A stretch of DNA of 64,000 bases from DASVCS01 sp036381495 (GCA_036381495.1 DASVCS010000105.1:1-64000), one strand, 5' to 3'. Positions 42,964-52,125 are shown, counted from the stretch's first letter. Notes: generated by a model from the letters alone, not told the origin. Numbers and translations: made by a program.

Positions 42964-45396
42964 CAGCGCGACCATGGGGTCGACGCGGGTGGCGCGGCGG
43001 GCCGGGATCCAGCATGCGGCGAGCGCGACGGCGGCGAGCACGCCGGATGCCGCGACATAGGTCGTGGCGTCCGCGCTGTTGATCCCGAAGAGCAGCGCGG
43101 AGAGCAGGCGCGTCAGTGCGAGCGCGCCGGCCAGCCCGAGCGCGAGTCCGAGGCCGGCCACCGCGAGGCCATCGCGGAGGACCATGAAGCGCACGCTCCC
43201 GGCCTCGGCGCCGAGCGCCATACGGATCCCGATCTCCTTGTTGCGCTCGGCGACGGAGTAGGAGAGCACGCCGTAGGTCCCGACGGCGGCGAGCGCGAGC
43301 GCGACGCCCGCGAAGATGGTCAGGAGCAGTGCCAGGAACCGTGGCCGGTCGACCGAGCCGGCCAGGTTCGCCTCCATGGTCTGGAGGTGTGCGACGGGGA
43401 GCGACGCGTCCAGCGTGCGCACGGCGCGGCGCGCCTCGGCGGCGAGGGACAGGGGAGGCACCTCCGTCCGGATCACCAGATTCATGGTCTGTGGCGCGAA
43501 GCCGATCGCCGCCACCTGTGGATAGTGCAAGTACAACTCGGTCCCGGTCTCTTCGGAGAGCCCGCCCTGCTTCACGTCGCGCGCGATGCCGACGATCGTC
43601 AGCCACGGGACCTCATCGCCGCAGCAGGGGCGGATGCGCTGGCCGAGCGGATTCTCGTCGGGGTAGAAGACGCGGGCGAGCGTCTCGTTGATGATGGCGA
43701 CGGGGGTCGCCGCGCCGTCGTCGCCGGCGTTGAACGGCCGCCCCGCGACCATCGGGATCCCCATGGTCTCGAAGTACTTGCCGCCGACGGTCTGGTAGTA
43801 GTCGACGTTGTGCGCGGGGCCGCCCGGCGTGGGCTGCTTTCCTTCGAACTCGGTGTCATTGGCGTTGACCTCGCGGACGGGCGGGAGGCCGGACATCGCG
43901 GCGGCGCCGTCGATTCCGGGGATCGCTTCGAGGCGGTCGACCAGCCGGGCGAGGAACGCGGCTCGAGCCGTCGGCTCCCCGTAGCGGGCCTGCGGCAGCG
44001 AGATCTCGAAGGTGAGCAGCCCTTCCGGCTCGAAGCCCGGATCGACCTCTTGGAGCGCCGCGAGGCTGCGGAGCAGCAGCCCCGAGCCGACGACGAGCAC
44101 GACGGCGAGCGCCACCTCGGAGACCACGAGGACGCGGCGCAGGCGCTGCCGCCCCGCGGCTGCGGTCGACCGCTGGCCGCCGTCCTTGAGCGCCGCGCCC
44201 ATCGCGCGCTGCGTGAGGTGCAGCAGCGGCGCGAGGCCGAAGAGCACGCCGGTCAGCAGGGCCACGCCGAGGGTGAAGAGCAGCACCGACAGGTCGAGGC
44301 CGAGCGAGTCGGCGCGCGGGATGCTGTCCGGGCTGGTGGCGAGCAGCGCTCGCAGTCCCCAGTGGCCGAGGAGCAGCCCGACCGCGCCACCGACCGCCGC
44401 GAGCACCACGCTCTCCGTGAGGAACTGGCGCAGCAGCCGGCGGCGGCCCGCGCCCATGGCCGCGCGCACGGCGATCTCCTTCTGCCGTCCCTCGGCCCGC
44501 GCCAGCAGCAGGTTCGCCACGTTCGCGCAGGCAATGAGGAGGACGAAGCCGACCGCGCCCAGCAGGATGAGGAGCGCCGGGCGGACGTCGCCGACCACTT
44601 CGTCGCGGAGTGGCTCGATCACGATCGGGTGCGTCGAATCGTTCGGCACGTGCCCGCTCGCGCTTACTTCGCGCCAGCTCCCGAGCAGCACGTCCATCTC
44701 GCTGCGCGCCTGCTCGAACGTGACGTCCGGCGCCAGCCGGCCGACCAGGTTCAGGTAGTGCGACCCGTGGTTCGTCGGGTGCTCGGGCAGCCCGACCGGC
44801 GCCCAGACGTCTACGCCGGCCTCCTCGATGTCGAAGCCGTTCGGCATGACGCCGACGACCGTGCTCGGCTCGCCGTTCACCTCGATGCGCCGGCCCACGA
44901 TGCCCGGGTCGCCGCCGAAGACGCTCCGCCAGAGCCGGCTCGAGATCACGACCACCGGCGCGACGCCCGGTGCGTCCTCCTCGTGGGTGAACGCGCGCCC
45001 GAACCGCGCGGGGACGCCCAGCGTCGTGAACAGCTCCGCGGTCGCGATCGCGGCCGTCACGCGCACCGGCTCATCGATCCCCGAGAGACTCACCGAGGTG
45101 GTGCGCCAGGCACCGATCTCCGAAAACGAGCGCGCGCGCTGCTGCAGGTCCCGGTACTCCGGCGGCGAGATCCAGAACTGGTCGAAGCCGAGCGTCGGGA
45201 ACCGGCTGTAGACGAAGGCCAGCCGCTCCGGTTCGCGGTACTCGAGCGGCTTCAGCAGAACGGCGTTGACCACGCTGAAGATCGCGGAGTTCGCGCCGAT
45301 GCCGAGCGCGAGCGTGAGCACGGCGACCGCGGTGAAGCCGGGGGTGCGGCGCAGGGTGCGGAGCGCGTAACGGAGATCGCGGAGCAATGTTTCCAT
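42952..45396 (-). CDS. ADOP-family MacB/FtsX permease
   Basis: An 814-residue permease of the acidobacterial duplicated orphan permease type. It starts with L-L-R-D-L-R-Y-A-L-R-T-L, a membrane segment, a MacB periplasmic domain (about 45-250) and a first FtsX domain (three helices, about 270-420). A second helix-periplasmic-FtsX unit follows (about 430-814), ending A-R-R-A-T-R-V-D-P-M-V-A-L-R-Y-E. Such proteins resemble MacB permeases but lack the fused or adjacent ATPase, and none is visible here. They are thought to export small molecules or peptides or to act in envelope stress. It is divergent from the sigma remnant and second peptide gene. Confidence 0.92.
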   Translation of the reverse strand: METLLRDLRYALRTLRRTPGFTAVAVLTLALGIGANSAIFSVVNAVLLKPLEYREPERLAFVYSRFPTLGFDQFWISPPEYRDLQQRARSFSEIGAWRTTSVSLSGIDEPVRVTAAIATAELFTTLGVPARFGRAFTHEEDAPGVAPVVVISSRLWRSVFGGDPGIVGRRIEVNGEPSTVVGVMPNGFDIEEAGVDVWAPVGLPEHPTNHGSHYLNLVGRLAPDVTFEQARSEMDVLLGSWREVSASGHVPNDSTHPIVIEPLRDEVVGDVRPALLILLGAVGFVLLIACANVANLLLARAEGRQKEIAVRAAMGAGRRRLLRQFLTESVVLAAVGGAVGLLLGHWGLRALLATSPDSIPRADSLGLDLSVLLFTLGVALLTGVLFGLAPLLHLTQRAMGAALKDGGQRSTAAAGRQRLRRVLVVSEVALAVVLVVGSGLLLRSLAALQEVDPGFEPEGLLTFEISLPQARYGEPTARAAFLARLVDRLEAIPGIDGAAAMSGLPPVREVNANDTEFEGKQPTPGGPAHNVDYYQTVGGKYFETMGIPMVAGRPFNAGDDGAATPVAIINETLARVFYPDENPLGQRIRPCCGDEVPWLTIVGIARDVKQGGLSEETGTELYLHYPQVAAIGFAPQTMNLVIRTEVPPLSLAAEARRAVRTLDASLPVAHLQTMEANLAGSVDRPRFLALLLTIFAGVALALAAVGTYGVLSYSVAERNKEIGIRMALGAEAGSVRFMVLRDGLAVAGLGLALGLAGALALTRLLSALLFGINSADATTYVAASGVLAAVALAACWIPARRATRVDPMVALRYE

Positions 45397-45655
45397 GGTC
45401 GTTCGCCGTTGTACGGGTCGTCGTCTCCCGTTGGTTTCGGCCGGAGGCGGTCGCCGATCCGCACCTCTGCGGAGCAGGCGTTACGCGGCGGCGATGCGCC
45501 GTGCCCTCGCCGTCCGGTACTGCAAGGCCGTTCCTGCCGCGCTCGCATCGAGAGCCTTGCGCTCGCGTCGGCGCCGCTTCATCCATAGGGTGCGCGGGTC
45601 GAGCACGACCCCGTACGCCCCGCTTCCGTGCGCGCTCCCATCCACCAACGGGTCG
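45397..45655 (+). promoter_or_regulatory. Module promoter block, second copy
   Basis: From about 45522 this DNA aligns with 39819-39952. The conserved part ends at the old sigma start codon at 45656. It probably now drives the second peptide gene directly. Confidence 0.5.
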
Positions 45656-45714
45656 CATGGACCGAGTATCCGTCCTTCCGCCTTCCAGGGCGATGGCGCC
45701 CCGATCGGATTCGA
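45656..45714 (+). pseudogene. Remnant of an ECF sigma factor gene (first about 19 codons)
   Basis: The DNA reads ATG-GAC-CGA-GTA-TCC-GTC and on, matching the first 18 codons of the sigma gene at 39953 through GCCCCGATCG. It carries a one-base deletion in the CCTTCCCAGGG stretch. All of regions 2 and 4 are gone, and sequence resembling the DNA just before the first peptide gene follows almost at once. Confidence 0.75.
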
Positions 45715-45774
45715 ACCGCGTACCCGCGGTGCGCCGGGCGTTTTCATCCGTATTCCTTCTCTCGGGAGGTCGTC

Positions 45775-45975
45775 ATGAGGCTCCGGACTCTCAATCTACT
45801 CGCCGTCGCGGTCATCGGCCTGGGCAGCGCGTACACGCTGACACCCACGCCCCTGCCGCCGACGCCCCTGCCGCCCTCCGGGTGCACGAAGGTGAAGGTG
45901 CTCGTGTGCGACGACACGGGTGCATGCCACCACGAGTACGTCCTGCTCTGTCAGCCGGACCTGGACGGCAACTGA
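45775..45975 (+). CDS. Secreted four-cysteine peptide, copy 2
   Basis: A 66-residue paralogue of the peptide at 40780. The first 10 residues are identical (M-R-L-R-T-L-N-L-L-A) and the signal core is similar. It then has a Pro-rich linker (T-P-L-P-P twice) and a mature part with cysteines at 37, 45, 51 and 59 (C-x7-C-x5-C-x7-C). It shares V-L-V-C-D, T-G-x-C-H-x-E and V-x2-C with copy 1. CGGGAGG precedes the ATG. The signal cleavage site is less clear than in copy 1. It keeps its ribosome site and frame although the sigma gene before it is destroyed. Confidence 0.8.
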   Translation: MRLRTLNLLAVAVIGLGSAYTLTPTPLPPTPLPPSGCTKVKVLVCDDTGACHHEYVLLCQPDLDGN

Positions 45976-46339
45976 CCCGCACCCGCGGACCAGGTTTTAC
46001 TTTTTCCCGCACCCGCGGACCTGGTTTTACTTTTTCGATTCGTCCCACAGGATCACCATCATGGCCGCTCCAGCTATGCATTGATCGGATGCAGCGGCAG
46101 TAAAGGGGATGTGCGGGCGGCGGATTTGGGCATCAGCCAGCGCCCGGTCGATCCGATGCGAGACGAATCGAAAAGGTAAGACCAGGTCCGCGTGTTCGGT
46201 ACAAGGCATATCGGGCGTCGGATTTCGGCATCAGCCAACGCTCTGTCGATCCGAGACGAATCGAAAAAGTAAAACCAGGTCCGCCTATTCCACGGGTCCA
46301 CGGGTCCGCCTATTCCACGTCCGCCTGTTCCCGGGTCCG
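45976..46339. repeat. Repeat cluster with 30-bp perfect inverted repeats
   Basis: A 30-base sequence at 46015-46044 (GCGGACCTGGTTTTACTTTT and on) is repeated as its exact complement at 46255-46284, enclosing about 210 bases that include another copy (46115-46197). A partial copy stands at 45982-46006. From 46279 to 46340 GTCCGCCTATTC-type words repeat up to the permease stop. No gene is recognised inside. It looks like a nest of ADOP 3-prime-flank copies, possibly a small non-autonomous element. Confidence 0.7.
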
Positions 46340-48823
46340 CTATTCGTTCCTGAGCGCCGCCATCGGGTCCACGCGCGCGGCTCGTCGCGCGGGGATCCAA
46401 CTCGCGAGTGCGCCGGCGGCGAGGATGGCGGCGGCCACGGCCGCGAAGGTGGCCGGGTCCGTCGCTGTCACGCCGAAGAGGAGGCTCCGGAGGAGCCGGC
46501 TCGCGGCGAGTGCGCCGGCGATGCCGAGCGCGAGTCCGACGAGCGCGAGGCGCAGCCCCTCCCCCACCACCAGCCCCACGACGTTGCCGTGTGACGCGCC
46601 GAGCGCCATGCGGATGCCGATCTCCGGGGTGCGTCGTGACACCGTGTAGCTGAGGACGCCGTGGACGCCGATGACGGCGAGCGCGATGGCGAGCGCGGCG
46701 AAGGCGGCGAGCAGGGCCATGGTGAAGCGCTGTTGGCCGATCGAGCGCGAGACGGTTTCGGCGAGCGGCTCGACGCCGTAGACGGCGAGTGCGGGATCGA
46801 GTTCGCGGACAATGCGGCGGACGGCCGGTGCGAGCGCGGCGGGGTCGCCGTTCGTGCGGAGGAGGAGCACCTCGGCGCCGGGCCGTGACACCTGGGCGAA
46901 CGGCGCGTACGCGGCGGGTGGGGCGGGGCGGGCGAGGCCGTGGACGTGCTCGTCGGCGACGACGCCGACGATCGTCCGTGCGGCGCCCCAGAACGCGATC
47001 TGCTGGCCGAGCGGATCTCGATCGGCGAAGAACCGTCGCGCGGCCGTCTGGTTGATGATGAGGACGGGTGTGGCGAAGGCGTCGTCGGAGTCGCGGAGCG
47101 TGCGACCGCTCAGGAGCGGCAGCCCGACGGTCTCGAAGTAGCCGGCGCCGACGCGGCGGATCGAAATTTCCGGCCAGTTCTTCGCTTCGGCCTCACGGCC
47201 CACGACGACGAAGGAGTTCGTGAAGCCCGCGTCGAGCGGGTGGTTGCCCGCGATCGCGGCGCTCTCGACACCCGGCAGTGCGCGGACGCGGCGCAGCAGG
47301 TCGCCGTTGAAGCGGCGCATTTCGGGGAAGTCCGGCCAGCCCGGGGAGCCCGCGGCGTAGCGGCTCGTCGGGAGCTGGAACTCGGCCTTGAGCACGCCCT
47401 CGGCGCGGAACCCGGTATCTACCTGCTGGAGCCGCCAGAAGCTGCGGATCAGCAGCCCCGCGCCGGCGACCAGCACCACGGCCAGCGCCAGTTCGGCGAC
47501 GACGAGCGCGGAGCGCAGGCGACGCCGCTCCCGACCCGCCGATGCGCCGCGGCCCGCGCCTTTCAGCGCGGACTGCACGTCGATGCGCCGCGCCTGGAGC
47601 GTGGGCACCGCGCCGAACGCGATCCCGACGAGCACGGAGACGACGAGTGTCGCGACGAGCACCCGCGCGTCGATCCCCACGTCGGGCAGGCGCGGGATGT
47701 CCGCGGGCGCGAGCGCGAGCAGCAGCTCGAGGCCGGCGAACGCCAGTCCGACGCCGGCCGCGGCCGCCACCAGCGTGAGGACCACGCTCTCGACCAGAAA
47801 CTGCCGTCCGAGGCGGCCGGCGCCCGCGCCGAGCGCGGTCCGGACCGCGACCTCGCGCACACGGGTCGTGCCGCGCGCGAGCAGCAGGTTCGCCACGTTG
47901 ACGCACGCCACGAGCAGCACCAGCGCGACCGCGCCGAGCAGGACCACGAGCGCCGGCCGCACGGGACCGAACACCACGTCCGTGAGCGGCTCGATGAACA
48001 CGCCCCGGCCGTCGTTCACCGGGTACGTCGCCTCGAGCTCCGCGGCGATTGCGCCCAGCTCCTGCTGCGCGGCCGCGACGCTCGCGCCGGCCGCGAGGCG
48101 CCCGAGCACGAAGATCGGGTGCGTCGAGCGCGGCAACGACTCGGGGTCCGGCTGGAGCGGCACCCAGACGTCGACGCCCGTCGCCGTGCCGCGGTCCGCG
48201 AAGGAACGGCCGTACGCGGCCGCACCCAGCACCTGGAGCGTGCCGAAGTCCGCGCCCGAGGGGAGCACGCCGATGACCGTGTACACGACGTCGTCGAGAC
48301 GCAACGTCCGCCCGACCACGCCCGGATCCCGCGCGAACAACCGCGCCCACAGGTCCTCGGAAATCAGGACCGCATGCGGGCCGCCCGGCGCATCCTCCGC
48401 CGCCGTGAACGAGCGCCCGATGCGCGGCTCGATCCCGACCAGCGGCAGGAACTCGTGCGTCACCGCCAGCGCCGTCAGCCGCAGCGGCGCGCCGTCGTCC
48501 GGCGTGAGGTTCAGCTCCGTGCCCGCGAACGCGGCGAGCCGCTCGAAGCGTGTGCTTCGCTCGCCGAAATCCAGGTAATCCGGAACCGATGCCGGCTCGC
48601 GCGTCGTGCCGCTGTTCCGGTCCGTCTCCCATACCATCATGAGACGGTCCGCATCCGCGAACGGCACCGGCCGCAGCAGCACGCCATCGATCACACTGAA
48701 GATCGCCGTGTTCGCACCGATCCCGAGCGCCAGCGTGAGCACCGCGACCATCGTGAAGCCGGGGGTGCGGCGCAGCGTGCGCAGCGCGTAGCGCAGGTCG
48801 TGGAGCCAGCCTTCCATACCCAT
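46340..48823 (-). CDS. ADOP-family MacB/FtsX permease
   Basis: An 827-residue permease with the same plan as its neighbour at 42952: L-H-D-L-R-Y-A-L-R-T-L-R-R-T-P-G-F-T start, MacB periplasmic domain, first FtsX domain, and then the second unit, ending A-R-R-A-A-R-V-D-P-M-A-A-L-R-N-E. The second FtsX core (G-V-H-G-V-L-S-Y-T-V and R-M-A-L-G-A) is intact. The two are homologous but clearly diverged, so they are old duplicates. The start is at ATG 48823 or 48817. No ABC ATPase is next to it. Repeats described at 45976-46339 follow its stop. Confidence 0.92.
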   Translation of the reverse strand: MGMEGWLHDLRYALRTLRRTPGFTMVAVLTLALGIGANTAIFSVIDGVLLRPVPFADADRLMMVWETDRNSGTTREPASVPDYLDFGERSTRFERLAAFAGTELNLTPDDGAPLRLTALAVTHEFLPLVGIEPRIGRSFTAAEDAPGGPHAVLISEDLWARLFARDPGVVGRTLRLDDVVYTVIGVLPSGADFGTLQVLGAAAYGRSFADRGTATGVDVWVPLQPDPESLPRSTHPIFVLGRLAAGASVAAAQQELGAIAAELEATYPVNDGRGVFIEPLTDVVFGPVRPALVVLLGAVALVLLVACVNVANLLLARGTTRVREVAVRTALGAGAGRLGRQFLVESVVLTLVAAAAGVGLAFAGLELLLALAPADIPRLPDVGIDARVLVATLVVSVLVGIAFGAVPTLQARRIDVQSALKGAGRGASAGRERRRLRSALVVAELALAVVLVAGAGLLIRSFWRLQQVDTGFRAEGVLKAEFQLPTSRYAAGSPGWPDFPEMRRFNGDLLRRVRALPGVESAAIAGNHPLDAGFTNSFVVVGREAEAKNWPEISIRRVGAGYFETVGLPLLSGRTLRDSDDAFATPVLIINQTAARRFFADRDPLGQQIAFWGAARTIVGVVADEHVHGLARPAPPAAYAPFAQVSRPGAEVLLLRTNGDPAALAPAVRRIVRELDPALAVYGVEPLAETVSRSIGQQRFTMALLAAFAALAIALAVIGVHGVLSYTVSRRTPEIGIRMALGASHGNVVGLVVGEGLRLALVGLALGIAGALAASRLLRSLLFGVTATDPATFAAVAAAILAAGALASWIPARRAARVDPMAALRNE

Positions 48824-49067
48824 GGATGCCCTCACGCGAACAGGTTTGCCATACCCGATGCCGCCCCCGTACGATGCCGGCGAGCATGTCGGTTTCGGTC
48901 GTCGACCCCGGCCGGGCCGTCGCGGCCAATGCACGGCCCGCCGGATGCTGAAATTCCAGCACCCGCGGCTTTGTTGTAGCACGGGCGCGTGGCCGTGTCA
49001 AGGAGGGGGGCGTGGGGCGCTGGACACCCGGGGTGGGAGCCGAGGAGGCGGAACCGACGTTGTCGTA
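48824..49067. other. Intergenic, nothing recognised
   Basis: About 240 bases between the permease start and the stop of the next minus-strand gene. No gene, strong hairpin or repeat was found. Confidence 0.4.
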
Positions 49068-50234
49068 CTAACGGGTGCCCGTCCCGCCGTCCGGCATCGT
49101 ATCCGGGAGGCCGACCAGGTGCACCGGGACGACCTGGAGCCTCGGCAGATCGTTCGAATCGTGCCAGATCTTCACCACCGGGTTCGGACCGGCGAAACTG
49201 AAGATGCCCGGGTTTTCTTCGAACCGGAGTCGCGCCAGCAGCGTGCCGTCCTCGGGGTCGATCGCTTCCAGGATGTTCACCATGTAGTTCGCACCTTCTT
49301 TCAGGACCAGGCGCGGCCCGCCCTCGCGGTTGGTCGTGATGTCCTCCATGGCGTCGGCCCAATCCTCGGCCGCGGCGGTGAACAGCGTCCAGAGGTAGCC
49401 CCGCGGGCCCATGGTGAGGCCCCACAGGCGCGTAGCCGGGGGCGTATCGCGTGAGGGCATGGGATATTGGGTCCAGCGTTCGAACCACTCCCGTTCGAGC
49501 ACGAGCGTGCGGAGCAATCGCCCATCCGCATGCCACAACTCGATGCGGTACTCGTTCACGGGCGCCGCCCAGAACATGGACGGGCCGGCCGCGGCGAGAT
49601 ATCGATTGAAGAGTGGCTCAAGGCGGGGCCGGAACGCGGGTTCGTCGACGCCGAACGAGCGCTGCCACGTCCCCTCCGCGTCGAACATGTGCAACGGTTG
49701 GCCGATCGCCTGCCGGGTCTTGACCGCCCCGCCGAGGACCGTGCGTCCGTCGGCCAGCGAGAGGGACCGCCAGTGGTCCGGCAGCAACACGGTACGGATC
49801 ACGGCGCCCGTGCGCCGATCGATGTCGGTCATGCGGAGCTGGTGCCAATCAAAGGCGTGGATCACATCCCCGTCGACTCGTATGTACCGGATCCACCGGA
49901 ACTCGCCCGGACCCTCCCCCTCTCTACCGATTCTTCCGGTATACGAGCCATCGGGCGCGTAGACGCGGATCGAGGTGCGGTCGGTGTTGTAGACCACGTA
50001 GATCCGTCCGTCCGCGGCGACCTGGACGGAGGCCGGCGAGCCCAGCACCGATGCGTCCTCGAACTCGCCGCGGAGTTCGATCGGCTGCCCGAACTCGATG
50101 CGGCACGTTGCGCAGTCGGGCACGGAATCGATGGTCGTGACCGTCTGCGCCGGGGCCGTAGCCGGCGCGCCCACCGCCATGAGCATCGTCAGGAGGACGA
50201 GCCGGATGGGCCCGGCATCCCGTGATTGTCCCAT
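49068..50234 (-). CDS. Secreted six-bladed beta-propeller protein
   Basis: A 388-residue protein with a signal peptide (about 1-30, ending A-T-A-P-A-Q). A propeller of the same type as at 41507 follows: I-Y-V-V-Y-N, R-I-G-R-E-G-E-G-P-G-E-F (the hallmark), and late blades with G-Y-L-W-T-L-F. A pair C-A-T-C lies near the N-terminus of the mature protein. GC content is typical of the region, unlike the other propeller. ATG 50234 is chosen for the signal; no strong ribosome site. It sits just beyond the two permeases and may belong to the same envelope system, by position only. Confidence 0.8.
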   Translation of the reverse strand: MGQSRDAGPIRLVLLTMLMAVGAPATAPAQTVTTIDSVPDCATCRIEFGQPIELRGEFEDASVLGSPASVQVAADGRIYVVYNTDRTSIRVYAPDGSYTGRIGREGEGPGEFRWIRYIRVDGDVIHAFDWHQLRMTDIDRRTGAVIRTVLLPDHWRSLSLADGRTVLGGAVKTRQAIGQPLHMFDAEGTWQRSFGVDEPAFRPRLEPLFNRYLAAAGPSMFWAAPVNEYRIELWHADGRLLRTLVLEREWFERWTQYPMPSRDTPPATRLWGLTMGPRGYLWTLFTAAAEDWADAMEDITTNREGGPRLVLKEGANYMVNILEAIDPEDGTLLARLRFEENPGIFSFAGPNPVVKIWHDSNDLPRLQVVPVHLVGLPDTMPDGGTGTR

Positions 50235-50534
50235 ATCGATCTCGGCGGAACGCTTCGCGTCAGGAGTCTCCCCGGCCGTGGACCCTGGGGATGGAGATCG
50301 GGATGAGTTCTCCACCCGCGCTGTGCGCGAACCCTGGAGCATGATACGCCCGCTCGCGCACGCGCGCGAGTTTCTTTATCAGGATCGGGATCGAAGGGCG
50401 CTGTGACCTGGCGATCGTGATCGTCGGATGATCAGGCGGCCACGGTGGATGAGCGCCCCGGTGGACAAACGCCGCGTCGTCGCCTACGTTGCAATGTGAC
50501 CCGTTTTCCGTTTCCACGACAACCCTGACGGACC
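50235..50534. other. Divergent intergenic, no gene
   Basis: These 300 bases separate two divergent genes and must hold both promoters. An alternating CG-rich stretch near 50350-50370 (CGCTCGCGCACGCGCGCGAG) can form a hairpin. Nothing else stands out. Confidence 0.4.
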
Positions 50535-52112
50535 ATGAAGACCACCCGCGCGATTCTCATCCTCGCGGCGTCGGCGCTCGCGGTGCCGACGCTCGCCAGT
50601 GCACAGCAGGACGCGGCCGAGGCGAGGGCCCGCTCCGCCGAGGCGACGGCCCGTTCTGCCACGCCCGAGCCGGAGCGCGTGCACGTCGTCACGCGGCACA
50701 CGGCGACGATCGGCGGCAAGCAGATCGAATACGACGCCACGGTCGGCAACATCATCCTGGAGAACGACGACGGCGAGCCGATCGCGAGCGTGTTCTACAC
50801 GGCGTACACGAAGCGCGGCGTCGCCGACCCGAGCACGCGGCCGATCACGTTCGCGTACAACGGCGGCCCGGGTTCGGCCTCCGTGTGGGTGCACATGGGT
50901 GCGTTCGGTCCGCGGCGGGTGCCGACGCCGGATGCCGCGCACGCGCCGCCGCCGCCGTACGACCTGGTGGACAACGAGTACAGCCCGCTGGACCGGACGG
51001 ACCTGGTGTTCATCGACCCGGTCGGCACGGGTTTCAGCCGGGCGATCGGCAAGGGCGAAGGCAAGGACTTCTGGGGCGTGGACCAGGATGCGCGGTCGCT
51101 CGCGCAGTTCGTGCGGCGCTACCTGAGCGAGAACAATCGCTGGAATTCGCCGCGCTATCTGATGGGCGAGAGCTACGGCACGACGCGCTCGGCGGCGCTG
51201 GTGAACGTGCTCCAGAGCCGTAACAACATGGACTTCAACGGCGTCGTCCTCGTCTCGTCCGTGCTGGACTTCCAGACGATCTCGTTCAATCCGGGCAACC
51301 TGATGCCCTACATCCTGTACCTGCCGTCGTACACGGCGGTGGCCTGGTACCACCACGCGCTCCCGGAGCAGCCGGCGGAGCTCGAGCCGTTGCTCGCGGA
51401 GGTCGAGCACTTCGCCGTCACCGACTACGCCCAGGCGTTGCTCGCCGGGGCCGCGCTCGATCCCGCGGTGCGCGAGCGGATCCTGGACCAACTGCACCGC
51501 TACACCGGACTCAGCAAGGACTACCTGGACAAGGCCGACCTGCGGGTCGACGCCAGCCAGTTCGAGAAGGAGCTGATGCGCGAGCACGGCCTGGTCATCG
51601 GGCGGCTGGATGCCCGCTTCACCGGTCCCACGGGCGACCTGCTGGGAGAGCGTGCGCCGTACGACCCGCAGTCGGCGGCGGTCAGCTCCGCGTACACCTC
51701 CGCCTTCAACACGTACCTCCACAACGAGCTGAACTTCCCGCCCGACCGGCAGTACACGATCAGCGGCAACGTCCGGCCGTGGGACTGGTCGCACGGCAAC
51801 AGCCGCGGCTGGCCGGGCTATACCAACGTCGCCGTCGACCTGGCGCAGGCGCTCGAACTCAATACGCACCTCGAAGTGCTGCTGGTCAGCGGAATCTACG
51901 ACCTGGCTACGCCGTACTTCGCGGCCGAGTGGACCATGGACCAGCTCGGCGTGCCCGAGGAGATCCGCGCGCGCGTCCACGAAGCCCGCTACGAGGCCGG
52001 CCACATGATGTACCTGCACGAGGCATCGCTCGCCAAGCTGAAGCGGGACATCGCCGCGTTCATCGATCGGACCTCGGGGCGGGCGCGCCAGCCGGTGGCG
52101 GTGGCGCGGTAG
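50535..52112 (+). CDS. S10-family serine carboxypeptidase-like peptidase
   Basis: A 525-residue secreted peptidase. It has a signal peptide (1-23, ending A-S-A-Q), an N-terminal low-complexity linker, then the S10 alpha/beta-hydrolase fold. The oxyanion stretch F-A-Y-N-G-G-P-G-S-A-S-V-W, nucleophile G-E-S-Y-G (Ser213), G-I-Y-D-L-A-T-P (Asp456) and G-H-M-M-Y (His490) make a complete catalytic triad. It removes C-terminal residues from peptides, probably in the periplasm. A monocistronic unit: hairpin terminator just after. The length matches bacterial S10 relatives. Confidence 0.92.
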   Translation: MKTTRAILILAASALAVPTLASAQQDAAEARARSAEATARSATPEPERVHVVTRHTATIGGKQIEYDATVGNIILENDDGEPIASVFYTAYTKRGVADPSTRPITFAYNGGPGSASVWVHMGAFGPRRVPTPDAAHAPPPPYDLVDNEYSPLDRTDLVFIDPVGTGFSRAIGKGEGKDFWGVDQDARSLAQFVRRYLSENNRWNSPRYLMGESYGTTRSAALVNVLQSRNNMDFNGVVLVSSVLDFQTISFNPGNLMPYILYLPSYTAVAWYHHALPEQPAELEPLLAEVEHFAVTDYAQALLAGAALDPAVRERILDQLHRYTGLSKDYLDKADLRVDASQFEKELMREHGLVIGRLDARFTGPTGDLLGERAPYDPQSAAVSSAYTSAFNTYLHNELNFPPDRQYTISGNVRPWDWSHGNSRGWPGYTNVAVDLAQALELNTHLEVLLVSGIYDLATPYFAAEWTMDQLGVPEEIRARVHEARYEAGHMMYLHEASLAKLKRDIAAFIDRTSGRARQPVAVAR

Positions 52113-52125
52113 CGCGGTAGCGCGG

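Noticed and set aside
45700..45745. tRNA-like 3-prime end (GGTTCGAATCC on the minus strand followed by a CCA-like end)
   Set aside because: The T-arm pairs at only three of five positions and no acceptor, D-arm or anticodon arm can be built. Most of the match is sigma-gene sequence shared with 39990-40010.
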